A stretch of DNA of 54,385 nt from Sebaldella sp. (lineage in GTDB: Bacteria > Fusobacteriota > Fusobacteriia > Fusobacteriales > Leptotrichiaceae): positions 1 through 54,385 of the forward strand of contig JAGOZX010000010.1 of the NCBI GenBank assembly GCA_018058425.1, read 5' to 3'. Of this stretch, positions 17,279 to 26,558 are shown piece after piece (positions within the stretch are counted from its first letter, which is position 1; the number at the start of each line of letters is the position of its first letter). The position numbers and the translations under genes are program-made. Under the pieces are notes generated by a model. The model searched no databases and had not been told where the DNA came from. It was given only the letters and a program-made list of their open reading frames with translations.

Positions 17279-18586
17279 TTAACCTATAAGCTGAGCTATT
17301 AATTTTATTATTGGCCCTAATATAAACATATCAGAATCTGCTGCCCACATTGCTGTATCTGGTATAGTATTTGTTATTAAAAAAGTCACCATTACATATT
17401 GTCCTATTGCAACTACTGTTGCTGTAATAAATCCTGCTATTAATGCTCCTCTTATTCCTCCTGTAGAATTCCCAAATACCCCTGCTGTAGCAGAATGGAA
17501 GAATAGTACTATCATTGTTGGAACAAATATATATCCCGCTATTTTCCCAAGTACTAAGAGCCAAAAAACAGCTCCTATAAAAGATCCTAAAAAACCTAAT
17601 ATTACTGCATTTGGTGCATAAGGAAATACTACTGGACAGTCTAGTGCTGGTCTTGCACCTTTTACCAATTTTTCTGCTATTCCATTAAATGCAGGTACTA
17701 TTTCTCCTATAAACATTCTAACACCTAATAATACTACTGCTATTCCTCCTGCAAAGATAAATGACTGTTTAACCGCATAGACATAAAAATTCACATTACC
17801 AGCTTGTTCTATTAATTTATTTGCCCCTTCTGTGTGTTTAAAAGAAAGTATTATTGCACCTACTAAAAATAGCAGTCCCATTGTACAAGCTGTAACTACA
17901 TTTGAATCTCTTAAAAATTCTAATTTTTCTGGTAATTTTATATGTTCTGAATCCTTTTCCTTATTTCCTAACAATTTTCCAAATATTGCTCCTAAAATTG
18001 CTACAGATGCTGATGTATGACCTAGTGCAATATTATCTCCGTCCATTATCTTTCTCAAAAATGGTTGTACTAAGGCAGGCTGTAATGTCCAGTATCCACC
18101 CATAAATACTGAAAGTACCAATACTAGTTTCCAGATAGCAATATTTGGAGAAGTATTTATCATAATTCCTGCAAATATCATAGTAGTCCAAAACATCATA
18201 TGCCCTGTTAGATATATATATTTAAATCTTGTAAACTTTGCCAATAATACGTTAATTAAAAAACCTAATGCCATAGATAGAGTTACTGCACTCCCATACC
18301 TGTCTATAAAACTATCTTGTCCTATAAATGATCCTAAATTTTGTGATGGTAAATCAAAGACTTCCTGCCACATTGGTTGAAATATTAATAATGCCCCTAC
18401 TATTATTCCAGCTCCTGCACCAATTATAAGAAATCCTATCATTGCTTTTATTGTCCCACTTATTAGAACATTTAACGCTTTATTTTGTAACAATAATCCC
18501 AATAATACTATTATTCCAACAAGTATAAATGGTTCACCAAAAATATTTGCAGCCACCCATTTTATAAAATCAAATACTACACCCAT
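17279..18586 (-). CDS. PTS EIIC component, ascorbate/galactitol (UlaA/SgaT) type
   Basis: 435 residues from the ATG at 18586 (GGGAGG 8 bases upstream). It has about ten to twelve hydrophobic segments throughout and the family blocks LVGIIVLLGLLLQNKALNV, then MIGFLIIGAGAGIIVGAL near the N-terminus. This is the membrane channel that imports and presents the sugar for phosphorylation by EIIB. The Ula/Sga family is not restricted to L-ascorbate, and the ascorbate genes ulaDEF are absent here, so the substrate is open. Confidence 0.9.
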   Translation of the reverse strand: MGVVFDFIKWVAANIFGEPFILVGIIVLLGLLLQNKALNVLISGTIKAMIGFLIIGAGAGIIVGALLIFQPMWQEVFDLPSQNLGSFIGQDSFIDRYGSAVTLSMALGFLINVLLAKFTRFKYIYLTGHMMFWTTMIFAGIMINTSPNIAIWKLVLVLSVFMGGYWTLQPALVQPFLRKIMDGDNIALGHTSASVAILGAIFGKLLGNKEKDSEHIKLPEKLEFLRDSNVVTACTMGLLFLVGAIILSFKHTEGANKLIEQAGNVNFYVYAVKQSFIFAGGIAVVLLGVRMFIGEIVPAFNGIAEKLVKGARPALDCPVVFPYAPNAVILGFLGSFIGAVFWLLVLGKIAGYIFVPTMIVLFFHSATAGVFGNSTGGIRGALIAGFITATVVAIGQYVMVTFLITNTIPDTAMWAADSDMFILGPIIKLIAQLIG

Positions 18587-18607
18587 TACCAAAACCTCCC
18601 AATTTTT

Positions 18608-18877
18608 TTATATTAATTTTCTTTCTTTAAAAGCACCCTCTATCTCTTCTTTATCAAAAAAATTTTTTATTACTATTATTTCAGCTCCATGACCTTCTAA
18701 ATTTTTTACTAATTCATTACTCGTCACTATTACATCTGCTTTAGTACTTTTAGCTGTTGATACATCAATATGCTCCACATTAGCATTTATACCATTTTTT
18801 TTCATGACACTTTCTATATTCATTTTTAAAATTAAACTTGTTCCCATTCCTAAACCACAAACTGTTAAAATTTTCAT
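18608..18877 (-). CDS. PTS EIIB component, ascorbate (SgaB) type
   Basis: 90 residues from the ATG at 18877 (GAGGAAT upstream). The phosphorylation site is Cys7 in TVCGLGMGTSL, the lactose/galactitol/SgaB-type P-loop. The start lies at the stop codon of the EIIA gene and its ribosome binding site is inside it, which points to translational coupling. It receives phosphate from EIIA and passes it to the sugar at EIIC on the cytoplasmic face. Confidence 0.92.
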   Translation of the reverse strand: MKILTVCGLGMGTSLILKMNIESVMKKNGINANVEHIDVSTAKSTKADVIVTSNELVKNLEGHGAEIIVIKNFFDKEEIEGAFKERKLI

Positions 18878-18878
18878 T

Positions 18879-19313
18879 TTATTCCTCCTCAAATAACTTT
18901 ATTACTTCTTTCTTATCAGTAGTCTTAAATATTACTTCTAATTTTTCTTTATTTGAAAATATTTTGGTTATTTTCTGTATGATTTCTATATGTTCTTCAC
19001 TATTTCCAGAGGCTAAACCTATTATTACGTCTACTGGATCATTTTCTTCATTTCCAAATTTAATTGGTTCTTTTAAAGTTAATATAGAAAAACCAGCATT
19101 TATTACTCCGTCTTTTTCTCTTGCATGTGGCATTGCTATACGTGGTGCTATAACAATATATGCACCATTCTTTTTATATGAATTTATCATACTATCAATA
19201 TATTCATCTTTAATATTTCCATTTTTAAGTAAAAGCTTTCCAGATTCCATTATTGCTTCTTGCGGTGACTTTATCATTTCCATTTTCAAACTAATTAATT
19301 TTTCATTCATCAT
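18879..19313 (-). CDS. PTS EIIA component, mannitol/fructose (EIIA-2) type
   Basis: 144 residues. The phosphoryl-accepting His is His63 in APRIAMPHAREKDGV, and the flanking GASIVIAPRIA-like strand and DPVDVIIGLAS block are typical of EIIA-2. AGGAG lies 9 bases before the first of two tandem ATGs. It is the first gene of the operon; a promoter with an operator-like palindrome lies immediately upstream. It takes phosphate from HPr, whose gene is not in this window. Confidence 0.92.
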   Translation of the reverse strand: MMNEKLISLKMEMIKSPQEAIMESGKLLLKNGNIKDEYIDSMINSYKKNGAYIVIAPRIAMPHAREKDGVINAGFSILTLKEPIKFGNEENDPVDVIIGLASGNSEEHIEIIQKITKIFSNKEKLEVIFKTTDKKEVIKLFEEE

Positions 19314-19342
19314 AAAATTTCACTCCTGTGCTTTAAATCTCT

Positions 19343-19377
19343 ATAGTATATTCTACTATGATTTTTTATTTTAACAA
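19343..19377 (-). promoter_or_regulatory. Promoter and palindrome of the PTS operon
   Basis: On the minus strand TTGTTA (19372-19377) and TAGAAT (19350-19355) are 16 bases apart. A palindrome ATAGTA-5-TACTAT (19343-19359) overlaps the -10 and is a candidate operator. No GntR, DeoR or PRD regulator is encoded beside the operon. Confidence 0.5.
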
Positions 19378-19418
19378 TAGGTATATAATTTACTTTCGTC
19401 TATTTTTATTATTTTATA

Positions 19419-19447
19419 TTGTAAAATCCAGTAAAATATTATATAAT
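19419..19447 (+). promoter_or_regulatory. Promoter of the Rep_3-like gene
   Basis: TTGTAA and TATAAT are separated by exactly 17 bases and lie 56 bases before the start codon. No iteron-like direct repeats were found around it. Confidence 0.7.
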
Positions 19448-19502
19448 TTTCATAAACGAAATAAGGTTAGATAAAATTCGCTTATAAGAAGGTGATAATA
19501 AT

Positions 19503-20594
19503 ATGATTCATTTTTTAGAATTAAATAGAAATATCAATTTTTTTGATAAAAAAATTATGAAATTCATCTTAGATAAAACAGATTTTAAAGATCAAAAAAA
19601 CTTTACATGTTCTCTTATTGACCTAAAACAAAAAACAAACCAATTTTCAAATCTTGAAATATTTAAAATATTAAATGACTTTCAGAATTTGAGAATCACA
19701 TATAATATTTTTACTGATAAAATGGAATATACTGGTAATTTCTCTGTAGTATCTTCCTATAAGGTAATTAATCATGATAAATTAGAAATTACTTTTTCTA
19801 GTGATTTCATTAATACATTTAAAAAAGATCATTTTTTATCTGAAATAAATATTAATATCTTTTTTTCATTCACTTTATTTTATTCAATACACTTATATAA
19901 CTTTCTAACTAACAAACTTGCAGACTTTCCTTACACAAAAATAGATCTAGATAAATTAAAAGAAATTTTAAATATTAAAAATAATTATAATAGAATTTAT
20001 GATTTTGAAAAATACATATTACAGCCATCATTAAATGAAATAAATAAGCTTTCAAACATAAACTTTTTTTATAATAAAATAAAAAAGAATAATAAGAGAA
20101 ATGCTAAAGTTCTTGGATTTGAATTCTTCTCAATAACTGAAAAAAAACTTGATAAGATAAATAGTATTTTGTTATATTTCAATAACCCAGAAGATTGTGA
20201 CGGGCTTTTTCATAAGATAATATATACTTTAAATTCTATTTCTTATGATGAGTTTTTAGAAATTATAAAAAGGATGGACAACGAAGTTAAAAACAGTAAA
20301 ACTAAAGTAAGTTTAGAGACTTACTTTCTAAGTAACATTGAAAAAAGGATTCTTGAGTATAAAAATCAATATTCATTAACTACTAATATTTCAAAAATAG
20401 ACTCTTTTAATCAATATAAGTCATTGATATTTGAAAGTTCATATAATATAAATAATTCTTTTTTATTTATGTGGAATGATATTTCCAGTATTAAAAGAAA
20501 TCAAATTTTTGAATATGAAGATGATATATTAAAAATACAATCACAATATTTTGATGATGGAGATAAATTTATTAAAATTTATCAAAAAAAATGA
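19503..20594 (+). CDS. Rep_3/RepB-type replication initiator homologue
   Basis: 363 residues. It matches the two winged-helix layout of plasmid Rep_3 initiators. The first domain has LFYSIHLYNFL (family pattern S.RLYE.L), then IDLDKLKEILNI. The second half contains YDFEKYILQPSLNEINKLS, INFFYNKIKKN and VLGFEFF, the equivalent of the FK..VL.PA..EIN....V.YE...... block. It has its own promoter and terminator. In plasmids such proteins bind iterons; none is visible and no partition or mobilisation gene is nearby. It may be a plasmid relic or a domesticated DNA-binding regulator. It is transcribed away from the PTS operon, with 189 bases between. Confidence 0.75.
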   Translation: MIHFLELNRNINFFDKKIMKFILDKTDFKDQKNFTCSLIDLKQKTNQFSNLEIFKILNDFQNLRITYNIFTDKMEYTGNFSVVSSYKVINHDKLEITFSSDFINTFKKDHFLSEININIFFSFTLFYSIHLYNFLTNKLADFPYTKIDLDKLKEILNIKNNYNRIYDFEKYILQPSLNEINKLSNINFFYNKIKKNNKRNAKVLGFEFFSITEKKLDKINSILLYFNNPEDCDGLFHKIIYTLNSISYDEFLEIIKRMDNEVKNSKTKVSLETYFLSNIEKRILEYKNQYSLTTNISKIDSFNQYKSLIFESSYNINNSFLFMWNDISSIKRNQIFEYEDDILKIQSQYFDDGDKFIKIYQKK

Positions 20595-20615
20595 CTTTTA
20601 ATTAAGTCATTTTTT
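20589..20615 (+). terminator. Terminator of the Rep_3-like gene
   Basis: AAATGACTT (20589-20597) and AAGTCATTT (20604-20612) form a perfect 9-bp stem followed by T residues. The stop codon lies within the stem. Confidence 0.85.
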
Positions 20616-20617
20616 AT

Positions 20618-21100
20618 TTACCATATTTTATCTAATTTATCTGAATAAAATTGAATTGCCTTTGAAAATTTCTTTATTTCAACTTCATCAGAAGTCTCAG
20701 CTAAATTTCTCAGTATAATCTCCATAGCTTCTTTATGTGAGTCTAAATTATATAAGGCCATAGCATAAAATATCTGCATAGCTCTATTTTCAGGAAATAA
20801 CTCCATTCCTTTTTTTAAAACCTTCTCAGAATCCTTATATCTTCCTATAACACGATATGTACTCCCAATGCCTATATAAGCTTCCTGCATATCTTCATCA
20901 TTAAGGTCTCCAGCTATAGCCTTTTCATAATATGGTACAGCTTCTTTTTCCAGACTTAAAACATCAAAACTCCAAGCACATTGATAATTAACTTCAGCAC
21001 TTTCTGGATATTCTTTTACCAACTTTTTCATTATTTCATTTGATTCTTCTAATTTTCCTTGGCTGCGAAGCTCAACAGCTATTTTTATTTTCTCCTTCAA
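20618..21100 (-). CDS. Tetratricopeptide-repeat protein
   Basis: I favour a TTG start at 21100, which has a strong AGGGAGAG site 7 bases upstream and gives 160 residues; an ATG at 21148 in the same frame has no binding site. At least three TPR units are visible: around SQGKLEESNEIMKKLVKEYP, LEKEAVPYYEKAIAGD with EAYIGIGSTYRVIGRYKDSE, and AMALYNLDSHKEAMEIILR. There is no signal peptide, so it is a cytoplasmic scaffold or adaptor of unknown partner. It lies convergent to the Rep_3 gene and downstream of groEL, but beyond the groEL terminator. Confidence 0.8.
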   Translation of the reverse strand: MKEKIKIAVELRSQGKLEESNEIMKKLVKEYPESAEVNYQCAWSFDVLSLEKEAVPYYEKAIAGDLNDEDMQEAYIGIGSTYRVIGRYKDSEKVLKKGMELFPENRAMQIFYAMALYNLDSHKEAMEIILRNLAETSDEVEIKKFSKAIQFYSDKLDKIW

Positions 21101-21236
21101 AAAAAAACTCTCCCTGATATTTATTTTATTTATAGTGTTGTGTATCATATTTCAATTAAAAATATATTTTAACATAAAGTAATTTGTTTTACAAAAACTT
21201 TTATTTCACATCTCATGTTATAATTGAAATAAATTA

Positions 21237-21269
21237 AAAGGTCTCCCTTAATTTTCATAAGAGAGACCT
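21237..21269 (-). terminator. Terminator of groES-groEL
   Basis: AGGTCTCTCTTA and TAAGGGAGACCT pair across a 7-base loop on the minus strand and end in TTTTAATT. Confidence 0.85.
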
Positions 21270-21287
21270 CAATAATTTTAATTTATA

Positions 21288-22919
<1,632 letters not shown>

Positions 22920-22927
22920 CTATAAGT

Positions 22928-23191
22928 TTATTCTACGATTGCCAAAACATTTTTTTCTTCTAATAAAAGATATGTTACATCATTATCTTTTACTTCAGTT
23001 CCAGCGTACTTCTCATATATTACTTTATCTCCAACTTTTATCTCTTTTATACTTTCTCCTATTGCTGAAACTTCACCAATAATTGGCTTTTCTTTCGATA
23101 CTGTATCTGGAAGTACAATTCCACTTTTAGTGACTTCCTCTTGCTTAGTTTGTTTTATTAGCACTCTTTCACCTAATGGTCTTATTTTCAT
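22928..23191 (-). CDS. groS: Co-chaperonin GroES (Hsp10)
   Basis: 87 residues. It begins MKIRPLGERVLIKQ, with the mobile loop around EEVTKSGIVLPDTVSKEKP and the C-terminal DVTYLLLEEKNVLAIVE strand, all typical. It caps the GroEL ring. It is the first gene of the bicistronic heat-shock operon; AAGGGAG precedes the ATG. Confidence 0.97.
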   Translation of the reverse strand: MKIRPLGERVLIKQTKQEEVTKSGIVLPDTVSKEKPIIGEVSAIGESIKEIKVGDKVIYEKYAGTEVKDNDVTYLLLEEKNVLAIVE

Positions 23192-23223
23192 GTTAACACT
23201 CCCTTATCATAATTTTTTCTTTT

Positions 23224-23250
23224 TTAGCACTCAAAGTTATCGAGTGCTAA
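23224..23250. promoter_or_regulatory. CIRCE operator (HrcA binding site)
   Basis: TTAGCACTC, nine bases, GAGTGCTAA: a perfect match to the CIRCE consensus in both arms and in spacing. It lies just downstream of the groES promoter, so HrcA should repress groES-groEL at normal temperature. hrcA itself is not in this window. Confidence 0.97.
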
Positions 23251-23254
23251 AAAT

Positions 23255-23283
23255 ATGATAATACATTTTCCTGTTTTTTTCAA
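23255..23283 (-). promoter_or_regulatory. groES-groEL promoter
   Basis: On the minus strand TTGAAA (23278-23283) and TATCAT (23255-23260) are separated by 17 bases and sit directly upstream of CIRCE, the usual layout of a vegetative promoter blocked by HrcA. Confidence 0.75.
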
Positions 23284-23650
23284 GTCTTTTTTTTAATTTT
23301 TAAAAATTTTCTCATATTTTACTAACTTTTTTCTGCTCTAAATAGATACAAATATTTTCTATCATTTATCAAAATAAAATATGGTTTTTTCATTTTTAGA
23401 AAAAAAAAACTCTATATTAACTTCTATCTACTGCTTTTTTAGTTCTGACTTTATTTTATCATTTAATTAAAAATTTTTATGTAACTTTCTACTATTTAAC
23501 ATTTATTAGCCCTTAAATTCTATTTTACTACTAATAATAAATATAATAATTTCAAATTTCAATATATACATTTTCCAAAACATATTCTTATTTCTTAAAA
23601 CTATTTTTTATGTTATAATTTTATTATATAAAATTTTAGGAGGTTCAAAA
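23284..23650. other. AT-rich intergenic region between groES and the alcohol dehydrogenase
   Basis: About 365 bases without a gene. Near its right end TGTTATAAT (23611-23619) is an extended -10 that probably drives the alcohol dehydrogenase. No other structure was seen. Confidence 0.5.
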
Positions 23651-24829
23651 ATGTTAAATTTCACTTATAATATTCCAACAAAAATAATCTTTGGAAAAGA
23701 TGAATTGAATAGATTACCTAAAGAAATTAGAGAACATGGTAAAAGAGTACTTCTTTTATATGGAAAAAATAGTATAAAGACTATCGGATTGTATGATAAA
23801 GTTGCAAATTTATTAAATGAAAAAGATATTTTTTTCACAGAACTAGCTGGAGTAAAGCCAAATCCTAGTATAGAAAGTGTTAGAGAAGGTATTAAAATAA
23901 TTAGAGATAATAAATTAGATTTCATATTAGCTGTTGGTGGAGGAAGTGTAGTAGATTGTGCAAAATGTATTTCTGCAGGAGTTAATTATGATGGAGACCC
24001 TTGGGATTTTCTTATTGGAAAAGCAAATGTAAAAAATGCACTTCCTATAGGAACAATAATAACATTAGCTGCTACTGGTTCTGAAATGAATGGAGGAGCT
24101 GTTATATCAAATGAAAAAACACAAGAAAAACTAGCTTTTGGTCATCCTACACTAGTGCCTGCATTTACATTTGAAGATCCTACTTTGACTTTTACTGTAT
24201 CAAAATATCAAACAGCTGCTGGTTCTTCTGATATTTTCAGCCATCTTTTAGAGCAATATTTTTCTTCTCATGAAGATGATGGTATAGCAGATAGACTAAC
24301 TGAAGCTATGATGATAAATGTAATTAATTTTGCTAGAATAGCTGTAGATAATCCAGAAGATTATGATGCAAGAGCAAATCTTCTTTGGACAAGTTCACTT
24401 GCTTTAAATAACTTAATCACTTATGGTAAAAAGCATGGAGACTGGTCTTCACATGGAATAGAACATGAAGTAAGTGCTATTTACGATATCACTCATGGTG
24501 TTGGACTTGCAATTTTATTCCCAAATGTCTTAAAGTCATTTTTGGAAAAAGATATAAAAGAGAACCTTTCTTTAATAAAATTTGTAAACCTTGGAAAGTA
24601 TGTATTTAATCTTACTGGAACAGATGAAAAAGATATCGCTAGAAAAACAATAGATAAAGTAAGTGAATTTTTTAAATCTCTTGATATGCCGTCTACTTTG
24701 GCTGAGGAAAAAGTTGATGATTCTAAAATAAATGTAATGGCAAAAGGTGCCGCTAGAAATGGTACTATTGGATATTATCATAAATTAACTGAATCTGATG
24801 TTTTAGAAATATTGAAAAATAGTTTATAA
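23651..24829 (+). CDS. Iron-containing alcohol dehydrogenase (BDH/YqhD type)
   Basis: 392 residues. The dinucleotide-binding GGGSVVDCAK is at 96-105. The metal ligands Asp194 and His198 (SSDIFSHLLEQYF), His268 (SSHGIEHE) and His282 (THGVGLA) are all present, at nearly the positions of E. coli YqhD. This group reduces aldehydes such as butyraldehyde with NAD(P)H, and fits butyrate or ethanol fermentation and aldehyde detoxification in an anaerobe. AGGAGG precedes the ATG. It is monocistronic with its own terminator. Confidence 0.94.
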   Translation: MLNFTYNIPTKIIFGKDELNRLPKEIREHGKRVLLLYGKNSIKTIGLYDKVANLLNEKDIFFTELAGVKPNPSIESVREGIKIIRDNKLDFILAVGGGSVVDCAKCISAGVNYDGDPWDFLIGKANVKNALPIGTIITLAATGSEMNGGAVISNEKTQEKLAFGHPTLVPAFTFEDPTLTFTVSKYQTAAGSSDIFSHLLEQYFSSHEDDGIADRLTEAMMINVINFARIAVDNPEDYDARANLLWTSSLALNNLITYGKKHGDWSSHGIEHEVSAIYDITHGVGLAILFPNVLKSFLEKDIKENLSLIKFVNLGKYVFNLTGTDEKDIARKTIDKVSEFFKSLDMPSTLAEEKVDDSKINVMAKGAARNGTIGYYHKLTESDVLEILKNSL

Positions 24830-24836
24830 TTCATAT

Positions 24837-24868
24837 AAAAAGAGCTGTATTTTTTACAGCTCTTTTTA
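24837..24868. terminator. Bidirectional terminator between the alcohol dehydrogenase and coaBC
   Basis: AAAAAGAGCTGTA and TACAGCTCTTTTT pair around five T residues. The flanking A and T runs allow it to stop transcription from either side. Confidence 0.85.
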
Positions 24869-24935
24869 TTATACTCTGTTATCCTATATATTTAGAATCA
24901 AGTCCAAGATTTTTTAAGTATAAAATTAAAGTTTT

Positions 24936-26129
24936 TTATTTATCTAAAAATTTTTCTTTGATAACATTTAGAATTTCCACAGCTAAATCTTCTTTTTTCA
25001 TCTCAGACATTTCTATATCGAAGTCTTTTCCAAGTAAGAAAACTTTATTTTCTTCACTTCCAAAATAGTTTACTGAATTAGCTACTATCATATCTAAATT
25101 TTTTCTCTCTAATTTGCCTTTTGCATTTTCTAATAAATTTTCACTTTCAGCTGCAAATCCTATTAAAATATTGTCTTTTTTCTCTTTTCCTAATTCCAGT
25201 AAAATATCCGGATTTTTTATAAACTTTACAATTAGGTCTTCACCTTTTTTTATCTTATTATCTGAAATATACTCTGGTCTAAAATCTGCTACTGCTGCTG
25301 TAGCAATTATAATATCTTTATCTTTAGAGTTCCCCATAGTCCTATTATACATCTCTCTTGCTGTTCTGACTTTTATAACATTTATATTTTCAGGTTCAGG
25401 AAATTCAACTGGTCCCGAAATAACTGTAACCTCTGCTCCCAATTTTTCTGCTGCTTTAGCTAGTGAATATCCCATTTTCCCTGTTGATCTATTTGAAAAA
25501 TATCTTATAGGATCTATTGGCTCTTCTGTTCTTCCAGCTGTTATCAAAATCCTTTTCCCCAAAAGAAACTTTTCTTGTTCTTCTATTTTTTCATCTAAAT
25601 CAAATTCATTTAGTATTATCTCCACTATTTCTTCTTCTTTTTTTAGCCTTCCTTTAGCAATAATTCCAGAAGCTAATGAACCTTCATCTGCTTCTATAAA
25701 TTTATATCCATATTTTTTTAGTTTTTCTATATTTTCTCCTAAAATAGGATTTCCATACATATTTACATTCATGGCAAGTGCAAAATATACTGGCTTTCTA
25801 ACAGCTGAAATTACTGTAGACAACATATCATCTGCAATTCCATTTGCTACTTTCCCAACTATATTAAATGTAGCTGGCACTACCACCACTATATCAGCCC
25901 AGTCAGCAAGAGAAACATGCTCTACATTGACATTAAAGTTTTTTTCCCACATATCTACCATTACATTATTTTTAGATAGTGATTCGAAAGCCAGAGGGCT
26001 TATTATTTTTGTGGCATTTTCAGTCATTATAACTTTTATGCTATGCCCTTTTTTTCTTAGGCTTGAAACTATACTTGTCACTTTATATGCTGCAATTCCT
26101 CCACTTACTCCTATTAAAATATTTTTCAT
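24936..26129 (-). CDS. coaBC: Bifunctional phosphopantothenoylcysteine decarboxylase/synthetase
   Basis: 397 residues. The N-terminal CoaC flavoprotein half (about 1-185) has GVSGGIAAYK, the active-site His in EHVSLADWAD, PATFNIVGKVANGIADD and ALAMNVNMYGNP. The C-terminal CoaB half starts near ILITAGRTEEPIDP and carries RYFSNRSTGKMGYSLAKAA. Together they add cysteine to 4'-phosphopantothenate and decarboxylate the product, steps two and three of CoA synthesis. It is divergent from the pantothenate transporter genes, so substrate uptake and use are adjacent. Confidence 0.95.
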   Translation of the reverse strand: MKNILIGVSGGIAAYKVTSIVSSLRKKGHSIKVIMTENATKIISPLAFESLSKNNVMVDMWEKNFNVNVEHVSLADWADIVVVVPATFNIVGKVANGIADDMLSTVISAVRKPVYFALAMNVNMYGNPILGENIEKLKKYGYKFIEADEGSLASGIIAKGRLKKEEEIVEIILNEFDLDEKIEEQEKFLLGKRILITAGRTEEPIDPIRYFSNRSTGKMGYSLAKAAEKLGAEVTVISGPVEFPEPENINVIKVRTAREMYNRTMGNSKDKDIIIATAAVADFRPEYISDNKIKKGEDLIVKFIKNPDILLELGKEKKDNILIGFAAESENLLENAKGKLERKNLDMIVANSVNYFGSEENKVFLLGKDFDIEMSEMKKEDLAVEILNVIKEKFLDK

Positions 26130-26164
26130 AGCTGATCCTTTCTGAAATTAATTACTTTTATATT

Positions 26165-26194
26165 ATTATACTATATTTCATCTATTATTTTCAA
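26165..26194 (-). promoter_or_regulatory. coaBC promoter
   Basis: TTGAAA and TATAAT on the minus strand, 18 bases apart, 36 bases before the coaBC start. Confidence 0.7.
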
Positions 26195-26198
26195 GAAC

Positions 26199-26227
26199 TT
26201 GTAATTAGGTCAAAATAAGTATATAAT
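26199..26227 (+). promoter_or_regulatory. yhdT-panF promoter
   Basis: TTGTAA and TATAAT with an exact 17-base spacer, 34 bases before the yhdT start. It is back to back with the coaBC promoter: the two -35 elements are only four bases apart. Confidence 0.75.
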
Positions 26228-26261
26228 CATGTAAACATCAATATCTACTAGGAGGTGTCTT

Positions 26262-26558
26262 TTGAAAAAAGAGATTAGGAAACAAATAAATAAAGAAGTT
26301 TTTATTACTTGTGCTTTATATATTTTTTATTTTTTATGGTGGTTTTTATTTGCATTTGGACTTGGTCAGAAGGATGTAAAAGATTATACTTATATTTTTG
26401 GCTTTCCAGATTGGTTTTTTTACTCATGTATTTTAGGTTTTTTTGTTTTTTCTACTTTAGTATACTTAGCAGTAAAATTTTTCTTTAAAGAAATTCCATT
26501 AGATGGTGGATTTGAAGATGATGAAGATGTTATAGAGGAGGAAAAAGAAAATGGATAA
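26262..26558 (+). CDS. yhdT: YhdT family membrane protein (DUF997)
   Basis: 98 residues from a TTG start with GGAGGTG 4 bases upstream. Two hydrophobic segments (about 14-35 and 49-72) carry the family pattern YFLWWFLFAFGLG and GFPDWFFYSC. YhdT-like proteins are encoded next to the PanF pantothenate symporter in many genomes and are thought to assist it. Here the gene overlaps panF by 8 bases. The acidic C-terminal tail is cytoplasmic. Confidence 0.87.
   Translation: MKKEIRKQINKEVFITCALYIFYFLWWFLFAFGLGQKDVKDYTYIFGFPDWFFYSCILGFFVFSTLVYLAVKFFFKEIPLDGGFEDDEDVIEEEKENG

Noticed and set aside
19380..19502. Iterons or a plasmid origin near the Rep_3-like gene
   Set aside because: No direct repeats of about 18-22 bases were found; only promoter elements and AT-rich sequence.
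23284..23650. A possible small RNA or tRNA gene in the long gap before the alcohol dehydrogenase
   Set aside because: No cloverleaf, GTTC-type T-loop or terminator hairpin was found; only AT-rich sequence and a -10 element.
25114..26145. A 343-codon plus-strand frame opposite coaBC
   Set aside because: Low-complexity Ser/Phe/Ile-rich translation, typical of an antisense shadow; the minus strand encodes clear CoaBC motifs.
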